64,000 nt of DNA from M3 sp045133615. GTDB lineage: Bacteria > Bacteroidota > Bacteroidia > Bacteroidales > Muribaculaceae. The notes below the pieces were generated by a model. The model made no database searches. It was not told where the DNA came from and saw only the letters and a program-made list of their open reading frames with translations. The stretch spans positions 10,327-74,326 of the forward strand of contig JBGUUQ010000087.1 in assembly GCA_045133615.1 (NCBI GenBank), written 5' to 3'. The translations under genes and the position numbers were made by a program. Within the stretch, counting starts at the first letter, position 1. Each line of letters begins with the position of its first letter. Shown piece after piece: positions 51,361-59,951 of the stretch.

Positions 51361-53727
51361 ATGAAGAAATTAATGTCGGTGCTTGTCGCTATCGTGGTTG
51401 CGACAGGCTTATCAGTAGTATGTGCGGAAGGAAATGCGTCCGTGCACAAGCATAATCATAATCATGGCAATCAGGCAAATGCCATCTATGGTCATATCGT
51501 AGAACAGGGTTCTGACGAGGGAGTGGCTTACGCATCTGTCTTGGTAGTAGAGACGGGTCAGGGTACGATGACCAATGAGAGCGGGGAATTTGAATTGACC
51601 GGGCTACATGCCGGTGACTATACGCTCCGCACTCAATTGGTGGGCTATAAGACGGCGGAAACACGTGTCACAGTGCGCCGACATGAGGCTGCACACACGA
51701 CAATAGCAATGGCGATAAACAGCATAGTGACCGATGAGGTGGTGGTGTCGGCAAGCCGCAATGCGGTGCGCAGATGCGAGGCACCGGTGGTGGTGAATGT
51801 GTTGAATCAAAAGCTGTTTGAGACGACAAATTCAACCGACCTTGCCCAGTCGCTCAATTTTCAGTCGGGTCTTCGCGTGGAGAACAATTGCCAAAACTGT
51901 GCGTTTCCTCAGGTGCGCATCAACGGACTTGAGGGACCGTATTCGCAGATACTTATCAATAGTCGTCCGATAGTCAGTGCGCTGTCGGGGGTGTATGGTC
52001 TGGAGCAGATTCCGGTGAACATGATTGACCGCATAGAGGTGGTGCGCGGCGGCGGCTCGGCACTATTCGGTGCAAATGCCGTGGGTGGCACAATCAATAT
52101 CATCACGAAGGACCCGGTGGAAAATTCGTTCAGCGTGTCGACGACGATTTCGAATATGAATGGCGACGCGTGGGAGGAGGTGATGAATGCGAATGCATCG
52201 TTTGTGTCGGAGAGCAATGACTACGGACTTGCCGTGTATGAGACTTACCGCAAGCGCAATCCTTACGATGCTAACGGCGATGACTTTTCGGAGGTGGGAA
52301 AACTCGACCTTAATTCGTTCGGCATATCGGGATATTACCGTACGTCGCAGTTCGGTCGCCTTAATCTCGAATATCATACGACGAATGAGTTTCGTCGCGG
52401 AGGCAACAAGTTTGACCTCGAACCGTTTCAAACCGACATCACGGAACAGACGAAGCATATAATCAACAGCGGAGGGGTGAACTACACCAATGCCTGGGAT
52501 GCATACAAGCACCGCATGTCGCTCTACGCATCGGTGCAAGACATAGACCGCAACAGCTACTATGGCGCACAACAGAATCCGGATGCCTACGGCAAGACCG
52601 ACGACATCACGTGGGTGGCGGGAGGAATGTACACGGGTGAGTATTCAAACGTGATATTCGCTCCGGCAACTTTCACAGCAGGTATCGAGTATCAAAACAA
52701 TTCGATGCATGATGTGATGATAGGCTATAACCGCGACATGGAACAGGATGTGAGAATTTTCGGCGGATTTATACAGAATGAGTGGAAGATGCGCCATTTT
52801 ATACTTCTTGCCGGATTGCGTGTTGACAATCATAATCTTATAGATAATCCGATATTTTCGCCTCGCATGAATCTTTTATACCGTCGGAATGACAATTTCC
52901 AAGCACGCGCGACATGGTCGACAGGGTTCCGCGCTCCGCAAGCATACGATGAGGATTTGCATATCACGGCTGTAGGCGGCGAGGGCACGCTGATTTATTT
53001 GGCGGATGGTCTTGACCCGGAGCGTTCAAACAGTTTCAGCGGGTCGGTGGACTGGACGACTTCGTTCGGACATTGGCAAGCCAATATATTGTTGGAGGGA
53101 TTCTATACGTCGCTGAGCGATGTGTTTGTGCTTGAGGATATGGGACATGACGAGCAGGGAAATGCGCTCAAGGAGCGTCGCAACGGCAGCGGTGCGCATG
53201 TGTATGGGGCGAACATAGATGCCCGCATAGCTCACGGCAACGATGTGTCGCTTCAGGTGGGATTTACGGCTCAACGCAGCCGCTACAAGCAGGCGGAACG
53301 ATGGAGCGACGATGAATCGGTGGCAGCAACCAAGAATATGCCTCGCAATCCTAATCTGTATGGGTATTTCACTTTGTCGGGCACCGTAAGACGCAATTTC
53401 GGTTGGGCGCTGTCGGGTGTGTACACGGGACGAATGTATGTGCCTCACTATGCTCCTGATTTTTCCGAGATTCCCGATGACTATGAGCATAGCTATATCA
53501 CTTGCGATGAGATGGTTCACACTCCCGACTTTTTCGATTTCAATGCGAAGATGAGCTATACGATTGCTCTGCGCGACCATCTGAAATTGGAGATTAATGC
53601 CGGGGTAAAGAATATTTTCAATGCGTTTCAAAGTGACCTTGATTCGGGCGGATATCGCGATTCGGGATATTTCTACGGTCCGACGGCTCCGCGCACGTAT
53701 TTCGTGGGATTAAAGATAAGCCGATAA
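51361..53727 (+). CDS. TonB-dependent receptor, putative metal uptake
   Basis: 788 residues from ATG 51361; the frame is open further upstream, but MKKLMSVLVAIVVATGLSVVC is a standard signal peptide. Mature N-terminus has HKHNHNHGNQ, then a carboxypeptidase-like regulatory domain (about 40-125, IYGHIVEQGSDEGVAYASVL), plug domain (LFETTNSTDLAQSLNFQSGL, RINGLEGPYSQILINSRPIV, IDRIEVVRGGGSALFGANAV) and a beta barrel to the C-terminus (YFVGLKISR). No SusD partner follows, so it is not a glycan SusCD system; the His-rich ends and the upstream protein favour a metal or metal-chelate ligand. Energised by ExbBD/TonB. Confidence 0.88.
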   Translation: MKKLMSVLVAIVVATGLSVVCAEGNASVHKHNHNHGNQANAIYGHIVEQGSDEGVAYASVLVVETGQGTMTNESGEFELTGLHAGDYTLRTQLVGYKTAETRVTVRRHEAAHTTIAMAINSIVTDEVVVSASRNAVRRCEAPVVVNVLNQKLFETTNSTDLAQSLNFQSGLRVENNCQNCAFPQVRINGLEGPYSQILINSRPIVSALSGVYGLEQIPVNMIDRIEVVRGGGSALFGANAVGGTINIITKDPVENSFSVSTTISNMNGDAWEEVMNANASFVSESNDYGLAVYETYRKRNPYDANGDDFSEVGKLDLNSFGISGYYRTSQFGRLNLEYHTTNEFRRGGNKFDLEPFQTDITEQTKHIINSGGVNYTNAWDAYKHRMSLYASVQDIDRNSYYGAQQNPDAYGKTDDITWVAGGMYTGEYSNVIFAPATFTAGIEYQNNSMHDVMIGYNRDMEQDVRIFGGFIQNEWKMRHFILLAGLRVDNHNLIDNPIFSPRMNLLYRRNDNFQARATWSTGFRAPQAYDEDLHITAVGGEGTLIYLADGLDPERSNSFSGSVDWTTSFGHWQANILLEGFYTSLSDVFVLEDMGHDEQGNALKERRNGSGAHVYGANIDARIAHGNDVSLQVGFTAQRSRYKQAERWSDDESVAATKNMPRNPNLYGYFTLSGTVRRNFGWALSGVYTGRMYVPHYAPDFSEIPDDYEHSYITCDEMVHTPDFFDFNAKMSYTIALRDHLKLEINAGVKNIFNAFQSDLDSGGYRDSGYFYGPTAPRTYFVGLKISR

Positions 53728-53729
53728 GA

Positions 53730-53910
53730 AATAACGAATCTTTCAGATTCGGGTGGCGGTGACTTCGCTTTCCGGTGGTGACCTCACTGCGTTCGGCTAC
53801 CACCGGCTATTAGTTAATGATTGCTTCGCAATCGCATCAGACGGCTGGGCGGCCGAGTTTACCGGTGGTGACCTCTCTAGGCTACCATCGGTTACTTTTA
53901 ATGATTAACA
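53730..53910 (+). repeat. Composite hairpin repeat, copy E plus degenerate partial copy
   Basis: CGAATCTTTCAGATTCG (53735-53751) 8 bases after the receptor stop, CCGGTGGTGACCTCAC and GGCTACCACCGG (inner hairpin changed to ACTGCGTT), GATTGCTTCGCAATC (53819-53833). A second, decayed unit (CCGGTGGTGACCTC...GGCTACCATCGG) follows at about 53862-53893. Part of the 578-base gap, in which no gene is visible. Confidence 0.8.
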
Positions 53911-53940
53911 TTTTGAAAGTAAAATTCACAGAAAAATCAA

Positions 53941-54009
53941 AAAAGTTCGGAATAAAACTGCCGAAAAGTTCGGAGTAAGATAGCCAAAAAGTTCGGAATT
54001 TGCATTTTT
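53941..54009 (+). repeat. Three-copy tandem array, exact 23-bp period
   Basis: AAAAGTTCGGAATAAAACTG (53941), AAAAGTTCGGAGTAAGATAG (53964) and AAAAGTTCGGAATTTGCATT (53987), starts exactly 23 bp apart. The conserved part is AAAAGTTCGGARTaa. Contains the same TCGGAAT core as the 49419 array but with no ATPase gene beside it. Confidence 0.85.
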
Positions 54010-54098
54010 CCATAATAATATGAACCTTGCTGTGCCAATAGTTTGCCAATGGTGACCTCTTCAGGATTTTGAACGTTGGTCGGATGCACGGCTATGGA

Positions 54099-54175
54099 AA
54101 TAACGAATCTTTCAGATTCGGTGGTGGTAACTTCGCTTTCCGGCGGTGACCTCGGTGGCGAGTCGCCACTGACAT
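54099..54175 (+). repeat. Composite hairpin repeat, copy F (truncated)
   Basis: CGAATCTTTCAGATTCG (54104-54120), a shortened CGGCGGTGACCTC piece, then the palindrome GGTGGCGAGTCGCCACTGAC (about 54154-54173). It lacks the GATTGC hairpin. Confidence 0.75.
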
Positions 54176-54305
54176 TTTTAGGTTAGTACCGGAACTCGGA
54201 ATCGGAACTATGCGTGGGAGCGAAATTTTGGGAGGAAGGGGTGTAAATATCTGAAAAAATGCATATATTTGCAGAATCAATCATAAACCCCTAAATTATC
54301 AAATT

Positions 54306-56264
54306 ATGAAGAAATTTTTACTCTCTTTACTCTGCTTGGCAGGCTTTACAAGTTTGTCGGCTCAGACAACCTACACCGCTACATTAGCAAACGAAACAGG
54401 TAAAAAATTCACCAATGACGTACGAACAATTACTTTTGCGGATGAGACAACCTTATTTGAAGCGTCATGGACATTTGCCGGCGAGATTGGAGGAAATAAA
54501 GCAGAAGCCTCTGCATTTAATTGGGATAGCAGCAATGGACGCGGATGCCAATTAGGAACAAGCAAAAATCCATACTTATCTTCAACGGTAACTTCTTCAG
54601 ATTTTGCAGAAAAAACAATCAGCAAGATAGTTGTCAATACATCTCGTGCAGGTAAGACTGATGTCAATTTTTCAGTAACTGTTGGCGGCATTGCATTTAC
54701 AAACAACTCTAATGAAGTTATAACACTAACTACTACTGCTACTGATTATACGTTTGAGGGAAAGGCATCAGGAGACATTGTTCTCGCATGGTCTCAAACC
54801 GGTTCGGTTGGAACTTATCTAAAATCTATTTCTGTGACTTATACAGATGGAACAACAACAACTCAACAAGTAGCAAAACCGGTAATCAGCCCCGCCGGAG
54901 GCGAAATTACCGCTGACACTGAAATCTCTATTACTTGCGGTACCGACGGTGCTACAATCTATTACACCACTAATGGTGACGATCCCACAGAAGCATCAAC
55001 TCCTTATACCGGAGCGTTCACTCTTGATGCAGATGCTACGGTTAAAGCTATCGGTATATTAAATGGATATACAAACAGTTCGATTGCTTCTGTAACATTC
55101 ACCATTCCTGTAATTGCAGAATTCGGATATGTAAAATCAGTTACATCGGGTAAGAAGTATTTGCTTGTTGCAGACGACACATACGCAGCAACACCCCAAA
55201 CAAACAGCAAAAATTACGCTTATCTCGCCGGCACAACCGTAACTCCGACAGATGGAATCATTGAGGCAAAAGAAGCTCTTGCATTCACAATCAATGCAGT
55301 AGATGGTGGCTACAACATTGTTGACTCTTACGGACAATACATCTATGCAGGCAGCTACACTTCTGTACAATTCACTACCGATGCAACCGCAGATATTTTA
55401 TGGTCTATCGAAATTCAAAATGATGGAACCGCTAAATTAACTCACATATCAACCGGTCGCTATTTGCAATATTCTACTTCATTCAGTTCTTATGGTATGT
55501 ACACCGACTCTCAAGGTTTGATGCCTTACTTGTATGAAGAGGGAGCTGCTGCAGAAGAAAAGCCTGCCGAAGTAATAGAAACAGCAAATTCAATTGCCGA
55601 ATTCTACGAAATAACCAATCAAGTATCGGGAGCAAAAGCTACTATCGGTTTTGACCTTACAGTAATTGCCGTTGCCGGTAAGAATGTGTATGTATATGAT
55701 GGCACAGACTTCAGCTGCGTATATGGCACAAATACTCTTGCATCGACTGACGTTATCGCTAAGGGTTGGGTAGCAACATACGGCGAATATAACGGTCTTT
55801 ATGAAATTTGCCCCGTGGATGAACTTACCACCACAGGTACAGCCGGAACACTTCCCGAACCGATGGAAATCTCCGGTGAAGAAATTGCAAGCGACTTGCA
55901 ATGTGCATACGTAAAAATAGCTAACGTGAACGTAGAACCCGCAGAAAGCGGCAAATCATTTACCGGAACAGACGAAAACGAAACTGAAATTTCGTTCTAC
56001 AACAAGTTTGGCGTAGCGGTACCCGAACAAGGAAAGGCTCAATATGATGTAGTCGGCATCGTATCAATCTTCGGAACTACACTTCAGATTTATCCTTTGG
56101 AATATATCTACAAAGGCGAATTCTCAGCTATTGAGGATGTAGAGGTAGAGAGCGCAGAAGCAGTAGAATACTACAATCTGCAAGGTGTGAAGGTTGCTAA
56201 TCCTGAAAATGGTCTTTATATCATGAAGCAGGGCAACAAGGCAACAAAGGTGCTTGTAAAATAA
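54306..56264 (+). CDS. Secreted multidomain protein with chitobiase-like C-terminal module and T9SS-type tail
   Basis: 652 residues. Signal peptide MKKFLLSLLCLAGFTSLSAQ. An N-terminal beta module (about 20-180) is followed by a CHB_HEX_C-like module (about 197-265): KPVISPAGGEITADTEISIT, IYYTTNGDDPTEASTPYTGA and ATVKAIGILNGYTNSS. A lectin-like segment (about 270-420), an OB-fold-like segment (about 430-590, DLTVIAVAGKNVYVYDGTD, KGWVATYGEYNGLYEI), and a tail EAVEYYNLQGVKVANPENGL ... KATKVLVK that fits a type A sorting signal complete it. No catalytic motif seen. Codon usage is more A/T-rich than its neighbours. TATATTTG (54264-54271) is a candidate -7 box. Followed by a clear terminator. Ligand unknown. 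Confidence 0.78.
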   Translation: MKKFLLSLLCLAGFTSLSAQTTYTATLANETGKKFTNDVRTITFADETTLFEASWTFAGEIGGNKAEASAFNWDSSNGRGCQLGTSKNPYLSSTVTSSDFAEKTISKIVVNTSRAGKTDVNFSVTVGGIAFTNNSNEVITLTTTATDYTFEGKASGDIVLAWSQTGSVGTYLKSISVTYTDGTTTTQQVAKPVISPAGGEITADTEISITCGTDGATIYYTTNGDDPTEASTPYTGAFTLDADATVKAIGILNGYTNSSIASVTFTIPVIAEFGYVKSVTSGKKYLLVADDTYAATPQTNSKNYAYLAGTTVTPTDGIIEAKEALAFTINAVDGGYNIVDSYGQYIYAGSYTSVQFTTDATADILWSIEIQNDGTAKLTHISTGRYLQYSTSFSSYGMYTDSQGLMPYLYEEGAAAEEKPAEVIETANSIAEFYEITNQVSGAKATIGFDLTVIAVAGKNVYVYDGTDFSCVYGTNTLASTDVIAKGWVATYGEYNGLYEICPVDELTTTGTAGTLPEPMEISGEEIASDLQCAYVKIANVNVEPAESGKSFTGTDENETEISFYNKFGVAVPEQGKAQYDVVGIVSIFGTTLQIYPLEYIYKGEFSAIEDVEVESAEAVEYYNLQGVKVANPENGLYIMKQGNKATKVLVK

Positions 56265-56303
56265 TAGTCGGGCGCACAGCGCACAGATTTTTATAAACGA
56301 AAC

Positions 56304-56340
56304 GGAGGGTATGTCGAAAATTCGGCATACCCTCTTTCTT
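56304..56340 (+). terminator. Terminator of the secreted protein gene
   Basis: GAGGGTATGTCGAA (56305-56318) pairs with TTCGGCATACCCTC (56321-56334), one mismatch, followed by TTTCTT. Confidence 0.85.
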
Positions 56341-56372
56341 TGCTTACTGACGTTTTTAGGACTCAAAATATT

Positions 56373-56402
56373 TTTGAAATTCGGCGAATCTCGCTATCTT
56401 TG
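56373..56402 (+). promoter_or_regulatory. Promoter of hipBA
   Basis: TTTG (56373-56376), 18 bases, TATCTTTG (56395-56402). The 30 bases 56362-56391, which include the -33 box, recur with one mismatch at 58256-58285 before the mannose-1-phosphate guanylyltransferase gene. Confidence 0.7.
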
Positions 56403-56439
56403 TAACTAACAATATATCATCTTTATCGGCTTAATTTGA

Positions 56440-56775
56440 ATGGATATGGATAATATTTTATCAGTTTTAGATGGTTTTACCCTTGACAATACCGATGATA
56501 TTGCGATGAAACTGGCAACAGATTTTCGCAAGCGACGCATCGAAAAAAATTTTACTCGCAAGGAAATTGCCGAAAAATCGGGCGTGGCAGAAAGCAATAT
56601 AATTCGATTTGAACAAAAGGGGCTGATTTCACTCAAAAATCTTATTGGCATAGCAATGGCAATGGAGTACACATCGGAGATAAAAAACATTTTCGACCAA
56701 CCTAAATATTCGACAATGGAGGAATTGTCGCAAATACGCAAAAACTCCGGCAAAAAGAGAAGTCATAAATCATGA
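56440..56775 (+). CDS. HipB-like XRE family antitoxin/repressor
   Basis: 111 residues from ATG 56440 (MDMDNIL; ATG 56446 is possible). Helix-turn-helix domain at about 32-85: DFRKRRIEKNFTRKEIAEKS then GVAESNIIRFEQKGLISLKN. A basic Lys/Arg tail (KNSGKKRSHKS) follows. The stop overlaps the hipA start (ATGA), the usual arrangement of hipBA. Presumed to bind its own promoter and neutralise HipA; the XRE fold is clear, the rest is by analogy. Confidence 0.85.
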   Translation: MDMDNILSVLDGFTLDNTDDIAMKLATDFRKRRIEKNFTRKEIAEKSGVAESNIIRFEQKGLISLKNLIGIAMAMEYTSEIKNIFDQPKYSTMEELSQIRKNSGKKRSHKS

Positions 56776-57890
56776 AACACACAGACAAACTCTACGTTAA
56801 GTACCATGGCGAAAATGTAGGTATCCTATCACTTACCCCCGACAACAAATTGTGCGTTTTCGAATATGATAAACGATGGCTTGCCGAAGGGTTCAGCATA
56901 TCACCATTGGAATTGCCTCTTAAGCCGGGATTGTTTATAGCAAAGCCACAACCATTTTATGGCAACTTCGGGATATTTGAAGACAGCCTGCCGGATGGTT
57001 ACGGGCGCTATCTACTACATAAGGCTCTACAAAGAGAGGGTATTGATGATAGAAATCTATCGGCACTTGACCGACTCGGTCTTGTTGGCAATGGCGGTAT
57101 GGGGGCTTTAACATATGAACCACATACCGATATACACACAAAGGAACAGAGTTGCGATTTCGACCTATTGCAAGCAAAAGCATTGGAAGTATTACAAGAA
57201 CAACAAGATTCGGATGCCGGACTACTGCTCTATAACAGCGGAAACAGCGGCGGCTGTCGCCCCAAAGCAATATTTTCGGATAGAGATGGACATTGGCTGA
57301 TAAAATTTCGCCACACTTACGACCCAAAAGATATGGGAGAACAAGAATTCCATTACAATGAAGTGGCTCGCAAATGCGGTATAAATATTCCGGATTTCAA
57401 ACTCACCAACGGCAAGTATTTCACAACAAAACGCTTTGATATGACAGATGCAGGCGAACGAATCCATATGGCAACCGCCGGCGGATTGCTTTGTATTTCA
57501 CTGTCTAACCCGGTGCTTGATTATAGCAATCTTCTTGCCCTTACAGGCTTCCTGACACAACGCACAACGGATGTGGAAGAGATGTATCGACGCATGATTT
57601 TCAATTATCTTACCGATAATAAAGATGACCATTGCAAGAATTTCAGCTATACGATACAAAAAAACGACACCGGCAAGTGGCAATGGGCATTAGCTCCGGC
57701 TTACGATTTAACTCTATGTGCCGAAGGATATAATGGTCAGCATGCCACATCGGTGAACGGCACCGGCAAGCCAACAATGCAAGACTTTGTTTCGGTCGGT
57801 AAAAAGATAAAAATGAGCGAAAAAAGATGTTGCGAGATATTCCAACAAGTATATGAGAACTGCGATGATTTATTACGCTATCATCTTTAA
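56772..57890 (+). CDS. HipA-like serine/threonine kinase toxin
   Basis: 372 residues. An N-terminal couple_HipA domain (about 5-105, LYVKYHGENVGILSL, FYGNFGIFEDSLPDGYGRYL) is followed by the HipA kinase core. The gate/P-loop-like stretch is NSGNSGGCRPKAIF (155-168). The catalytic loop is FNYLTDNKDDHCKNFSY, where D285 aligns with the catalytic Asp of E. coli HipA and N290 with the metal-binding Asn. The DFG-equivalent is APAYDLT (D312). All required residues are present, so it is probably active. E. coli HipA phosphorylates glutamyl-tRNA synthetase; the target here is unknown. Shorter than E. coli HipA but both domains are complete. Confidence 0.9.
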   Translation: MKHTDKLYVKYHGENVGILSLTPDNKLCVFEYDKRWLAEGFSISPLELPLKPGLFIAKPQPFYGNFGIFEDSLPDGYGRYLLHKALQREGIDDRNLSALDRLGLVGNGGMGALTYEPHTDIHTKEQSCDFDLLQAKALEVLQEQQDSDAGLLLYNSGNSGGCRPKAIFSDRDGHWLIKFRHTYDPKDMGEQEFHYNEVARKCGINIPDFKLTNGKYFTTKRFDMTDAGERIHMATAGGLLCISLSNPVLDYSNLLALTGFLTQRTTDVEEMYRRMIFNYLTDNKDDHCKNFSYTIQKNDTGKWQWALAPAYDLTLCAEGYNGQHATSVNGTGKPTMQDFVSVGKKIKMSEKRCCEIFQQVYENCDDLLRYHL

Positions 57891-57972
57891 GTGCTTTCAG
57901 CCGGTCGGTCGTTTAGCTATCTAATGAATCTTGAAAAATCCGGAGGATTCGTTAATTAAACGGCAGATAATC

Positions 57973-58183
57973 AATAACGAATCTTTCAGATTCGACGACA
58001 TAATCATTGTTTACCGGTGGTGACCTCACTGCGCTCGGCTACCACCGGCTATTAGTTAATGATTGCTTCGCAATCGTCGAGAGGCTCGGCGGCGAGTCGC
58101 CACTGACATACGGGTTAATGATTGCTCCGGCGGCAAGTCGCCGCAGACAGGCCGAGAGGCTCGACACCCAAAAGGGGGACACC
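57973..58183 (+). repeat. Composite hairpin repeat, copy G (hipA / manC gap)
   Basis: CGAATCTTTCAGATTCG (57978-57994), CCGGTGGTGACCTCACTGCG / CTCGGCTACCACCGG (about 58015-58050), GATTGCTTCGCAATC (58060-58074), GGCGGCGAGTCGCCACTGAC, a second partial ATGATTGC unit, and CGGCGGCAAGTCGCCGCAGAC. Fills most of the 437-base gap, which has no convincing gene. Confidence 0.82.
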
Positions 58184-58266
58184 TATATTTATTATATAGG
58201 TACTGCTAAAATATTCAAATCGAAATTTGCGAGAGCTTGCGCGAATCCTTTCTTGCTCAAAATATT

Positions 58267-58297
58267 TTTGAAATTCGGTGAATCTGCATTACCTTTG
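58267..58297 (+). promoter_or_regulatory. Promoter of the mannose-1-phosphate guanylyltransferase gene
   Basis: TTTG (58267-58270), 19 bases, TACCTTTG (58290-58297): exact match to both boxes, 30 bases before the start codon. Confidence 0.8.
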
Positions 58298-58327
58298 TGA
58301 TGCAAACCCATTAAATCACAAATAGTC

Positions 58328-59410
58328 ATGGCTAACAATCATCGTTATTGTGTAATCATGTGTGGCGGTATCGGCAGCCGTTTTTGGCCGTACAGTCGAG
58401 CCGATCGCCCAAAACAATTCATAGATTTTCTCGGTACGGGACGTACGCTTCTGCAAATGAGCTATGACCGTATTCTCCCTATCGTGCCTGCGGAAAATAT
58501 CATCGTGGTGACGAATGCTCAATATGCTCCTTTGGTAAAGGAACAATTACCGGACTTGAATGATGACCAGATATTGCTCGAACCGGCTCGCCGCAACACG
58601 GCTCCGTGTATTGCTTGGGCTGCTTACCACATCGCAGCCCGCGACAAGGATGCGACGATGATAGTGACTCCAAGCGACCATCTGATAACGCGGGAGCGGG
58701 AGTTTGAGTCGGCAATCGAGCGCGGATGTGAGTTTGTGGAAGCAAATGACGCTCTTCTGACTCTCGGTATCACTCCCACCCGCCCGGAGACGGGATATGG
58801 CTACATACAAGTGGGCGCACAGGCGTCGGAGGGTATCAATAAGGTGAAGACGTTTACGGAAAAGCCTAATCTTGAGTTGGCAAAGGTGTTTGTCAATTCG
58901 GGTGAGTTTTTCTGGAATTCGGGTATGTTTTTGTGGCGCGTAGATACGATATTGAAGGCGTTTCATGAATATGCCAATGATATTACCGTGGAATTTGAAC
59001 GCGGGCTCGACACATTCGGCACGGAGAGGGAACAGGCGTTTATCAATGAGACGTTTGCCGGCTGCGTGAATATTTCTATCGACTTTGCGGTGATGGAAAA
59101 GGCTTCGAATGTGTATGTGGAATGTGTGTCGTTCGGGTGGAATGACCTCGGCACATGGAGCTCTCTGTTTGACAATTCGCCGAAGAATCGCGACGGGAAT
59201 GTGGTGCAGAACTGCAAGGTGCTGTCGTATGGCTCGAAGGGTAATATTTTTGCCGTTGAGGGCGATAAGCTTGTGGCGGTGTCGGGGCTGGAAAATTATA
59301 TCATTGCCGATACGGGTGATGTGCTGCTGATATGTCCGATGAGTGAGGAGCAGCGTATCAAACAGATTGTCAATGATGCTAAACTTGGCTACGGGGAGAA
59401 ATACCTATAG
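58328..59410 (+). CDS. Mannose-1-phosphate guanylyltransferase
   Basis: 360 residues, the single-domain form (ManC/GMP type) without a fused isomerase. It makes GDP-mannose from mannose-1-phosphate and GTP. The nucleotide-binding signature CVIMCGGIGSRFWPYSRADR (GGxGxR) with PKQF follows the start, then NTAPCIAWAAY, VTPSDHLI (metal-binding Asp), the sugar-binding FTEKPNLELA, and FFWNSGMFLWR. Supplies GDP-mannose or GDP-fucose precursors for surface glycans; together with glf and the glycosyltransferases it fits envelope polysaccharide synthesis. Stop codon is 10 bases before repeat copy H. Confidence 0.94.
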   Translation: MANNHRYCVIMCGGIGSRFWPYSRADRPKQFIDFLGTGRTLLQMSYDRILPIVPAENIIVVTNAQYAPLVKEQLPDLNDDQILLEPARRNTAPCIAWAAYHIAARDKDATMIVTPSDHLITREREFESAIERGCEFVEANDALLTLGITPTRPETGYGYIQVGAQASEGINKVKTFTEKPNLELAKVFVNSGEFFWNSGMFLWRVDTILKAFHEYANDITVEFERGLDTFGTEREQAFINETFAGCVNISIDFAVMEKASNVYVECVSFGWNDLGTWSSLFDNSPKNRDGNVVQNCKVLSYGSKGNIFAVEGDKLVAVSGLENYIIADTGDVLLICPMSEEQRIKQIVNDAKLGYGEKYL

Positions 59411-59420
59411 GCGGCCTAAG

Positions 59421-59550
59421 AAATAACGAATCTTTCAGATTCGGCTTCCTTTTCATCGTTTACCGGTGGTGACCTCGCTACGCTCGGCTACCACCGGCTA
59501 CTATTAATGATTGCTCCGCAATCGTCGAGAGGCTCGACTCCCAAATTTTA
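59421..59550 (+). repeat. Composite hairpin repeat, copy H
   Basis: CGAATCTTTCAGATTCG (59427-59443), CCGGTGGTGACCTCGCTACG / CTCGGCTACCACCGG (about 59463-59498), GATTGCTCCGCAATC (59510-59524), GTCGAGAGGCTCGAC (59524-59538). In the 541-base gap before the second TonB receptor; no gene visible there. Confidence 0.82.
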
Positions 59551-59605
59551 GGCGTATAGCTGCTAACATGCTGATTTTTTACAGCATTACACCAGCTTGC
59601 CATAT

Positions 59606-59750
59606 ATAACGAATCTTTCAGATTCGGCTTCCTTTTCTTCGTTTACCGGTGGTGACCTCACTACGTTCGGCTACCACCGGCTACTATTAATGATTGCTCC
59701 GGCGGCGAGTCGCCGCGGACAAGTCGAGAGGCTCGACGGCCGATTTTAGG
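59606..59750 (+). repeat. Composite hairpin repeat, copy I
   Basis: CGAATCTTTCAGATTCG (59610-59626), CCGGTGGTGACCTCACTACG / TTCGGCTACCACCGG (about 59646-59681), ATGATTGCTCC directly joined to GGCGGCGAGTCGCCGCGGAC (59701-59720), then GTCGAGAGGCTCGAC. About 185 bases after copy H, with the same gene-side order. Confidence 0.82.
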
Positions 59751-59951
59751 TGGACTGAAACACACTTCTATGGAAATTGAAATTAAAAGCGGTGGGACCG
59801 AGCAAAGCAAGGTTGCCACCGCTGAACGTTTATAAAAGTGGGGATATATCGGCATTTGCGGCGAAATAATAGAGGGAGGTTGATATTATTTCGCTTGTTT
59901 TTCGTATATTTGGGGAAAATTATAATTCATTAAAACTAACCGTAAAAATCT

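Noticed and set aside
58007..58300. Short reading frame after hipA (about 97 codons)
   Set aside because: It is made of repeat copy G sequence and runs into the promoter of the next gene; no independent support for translation.
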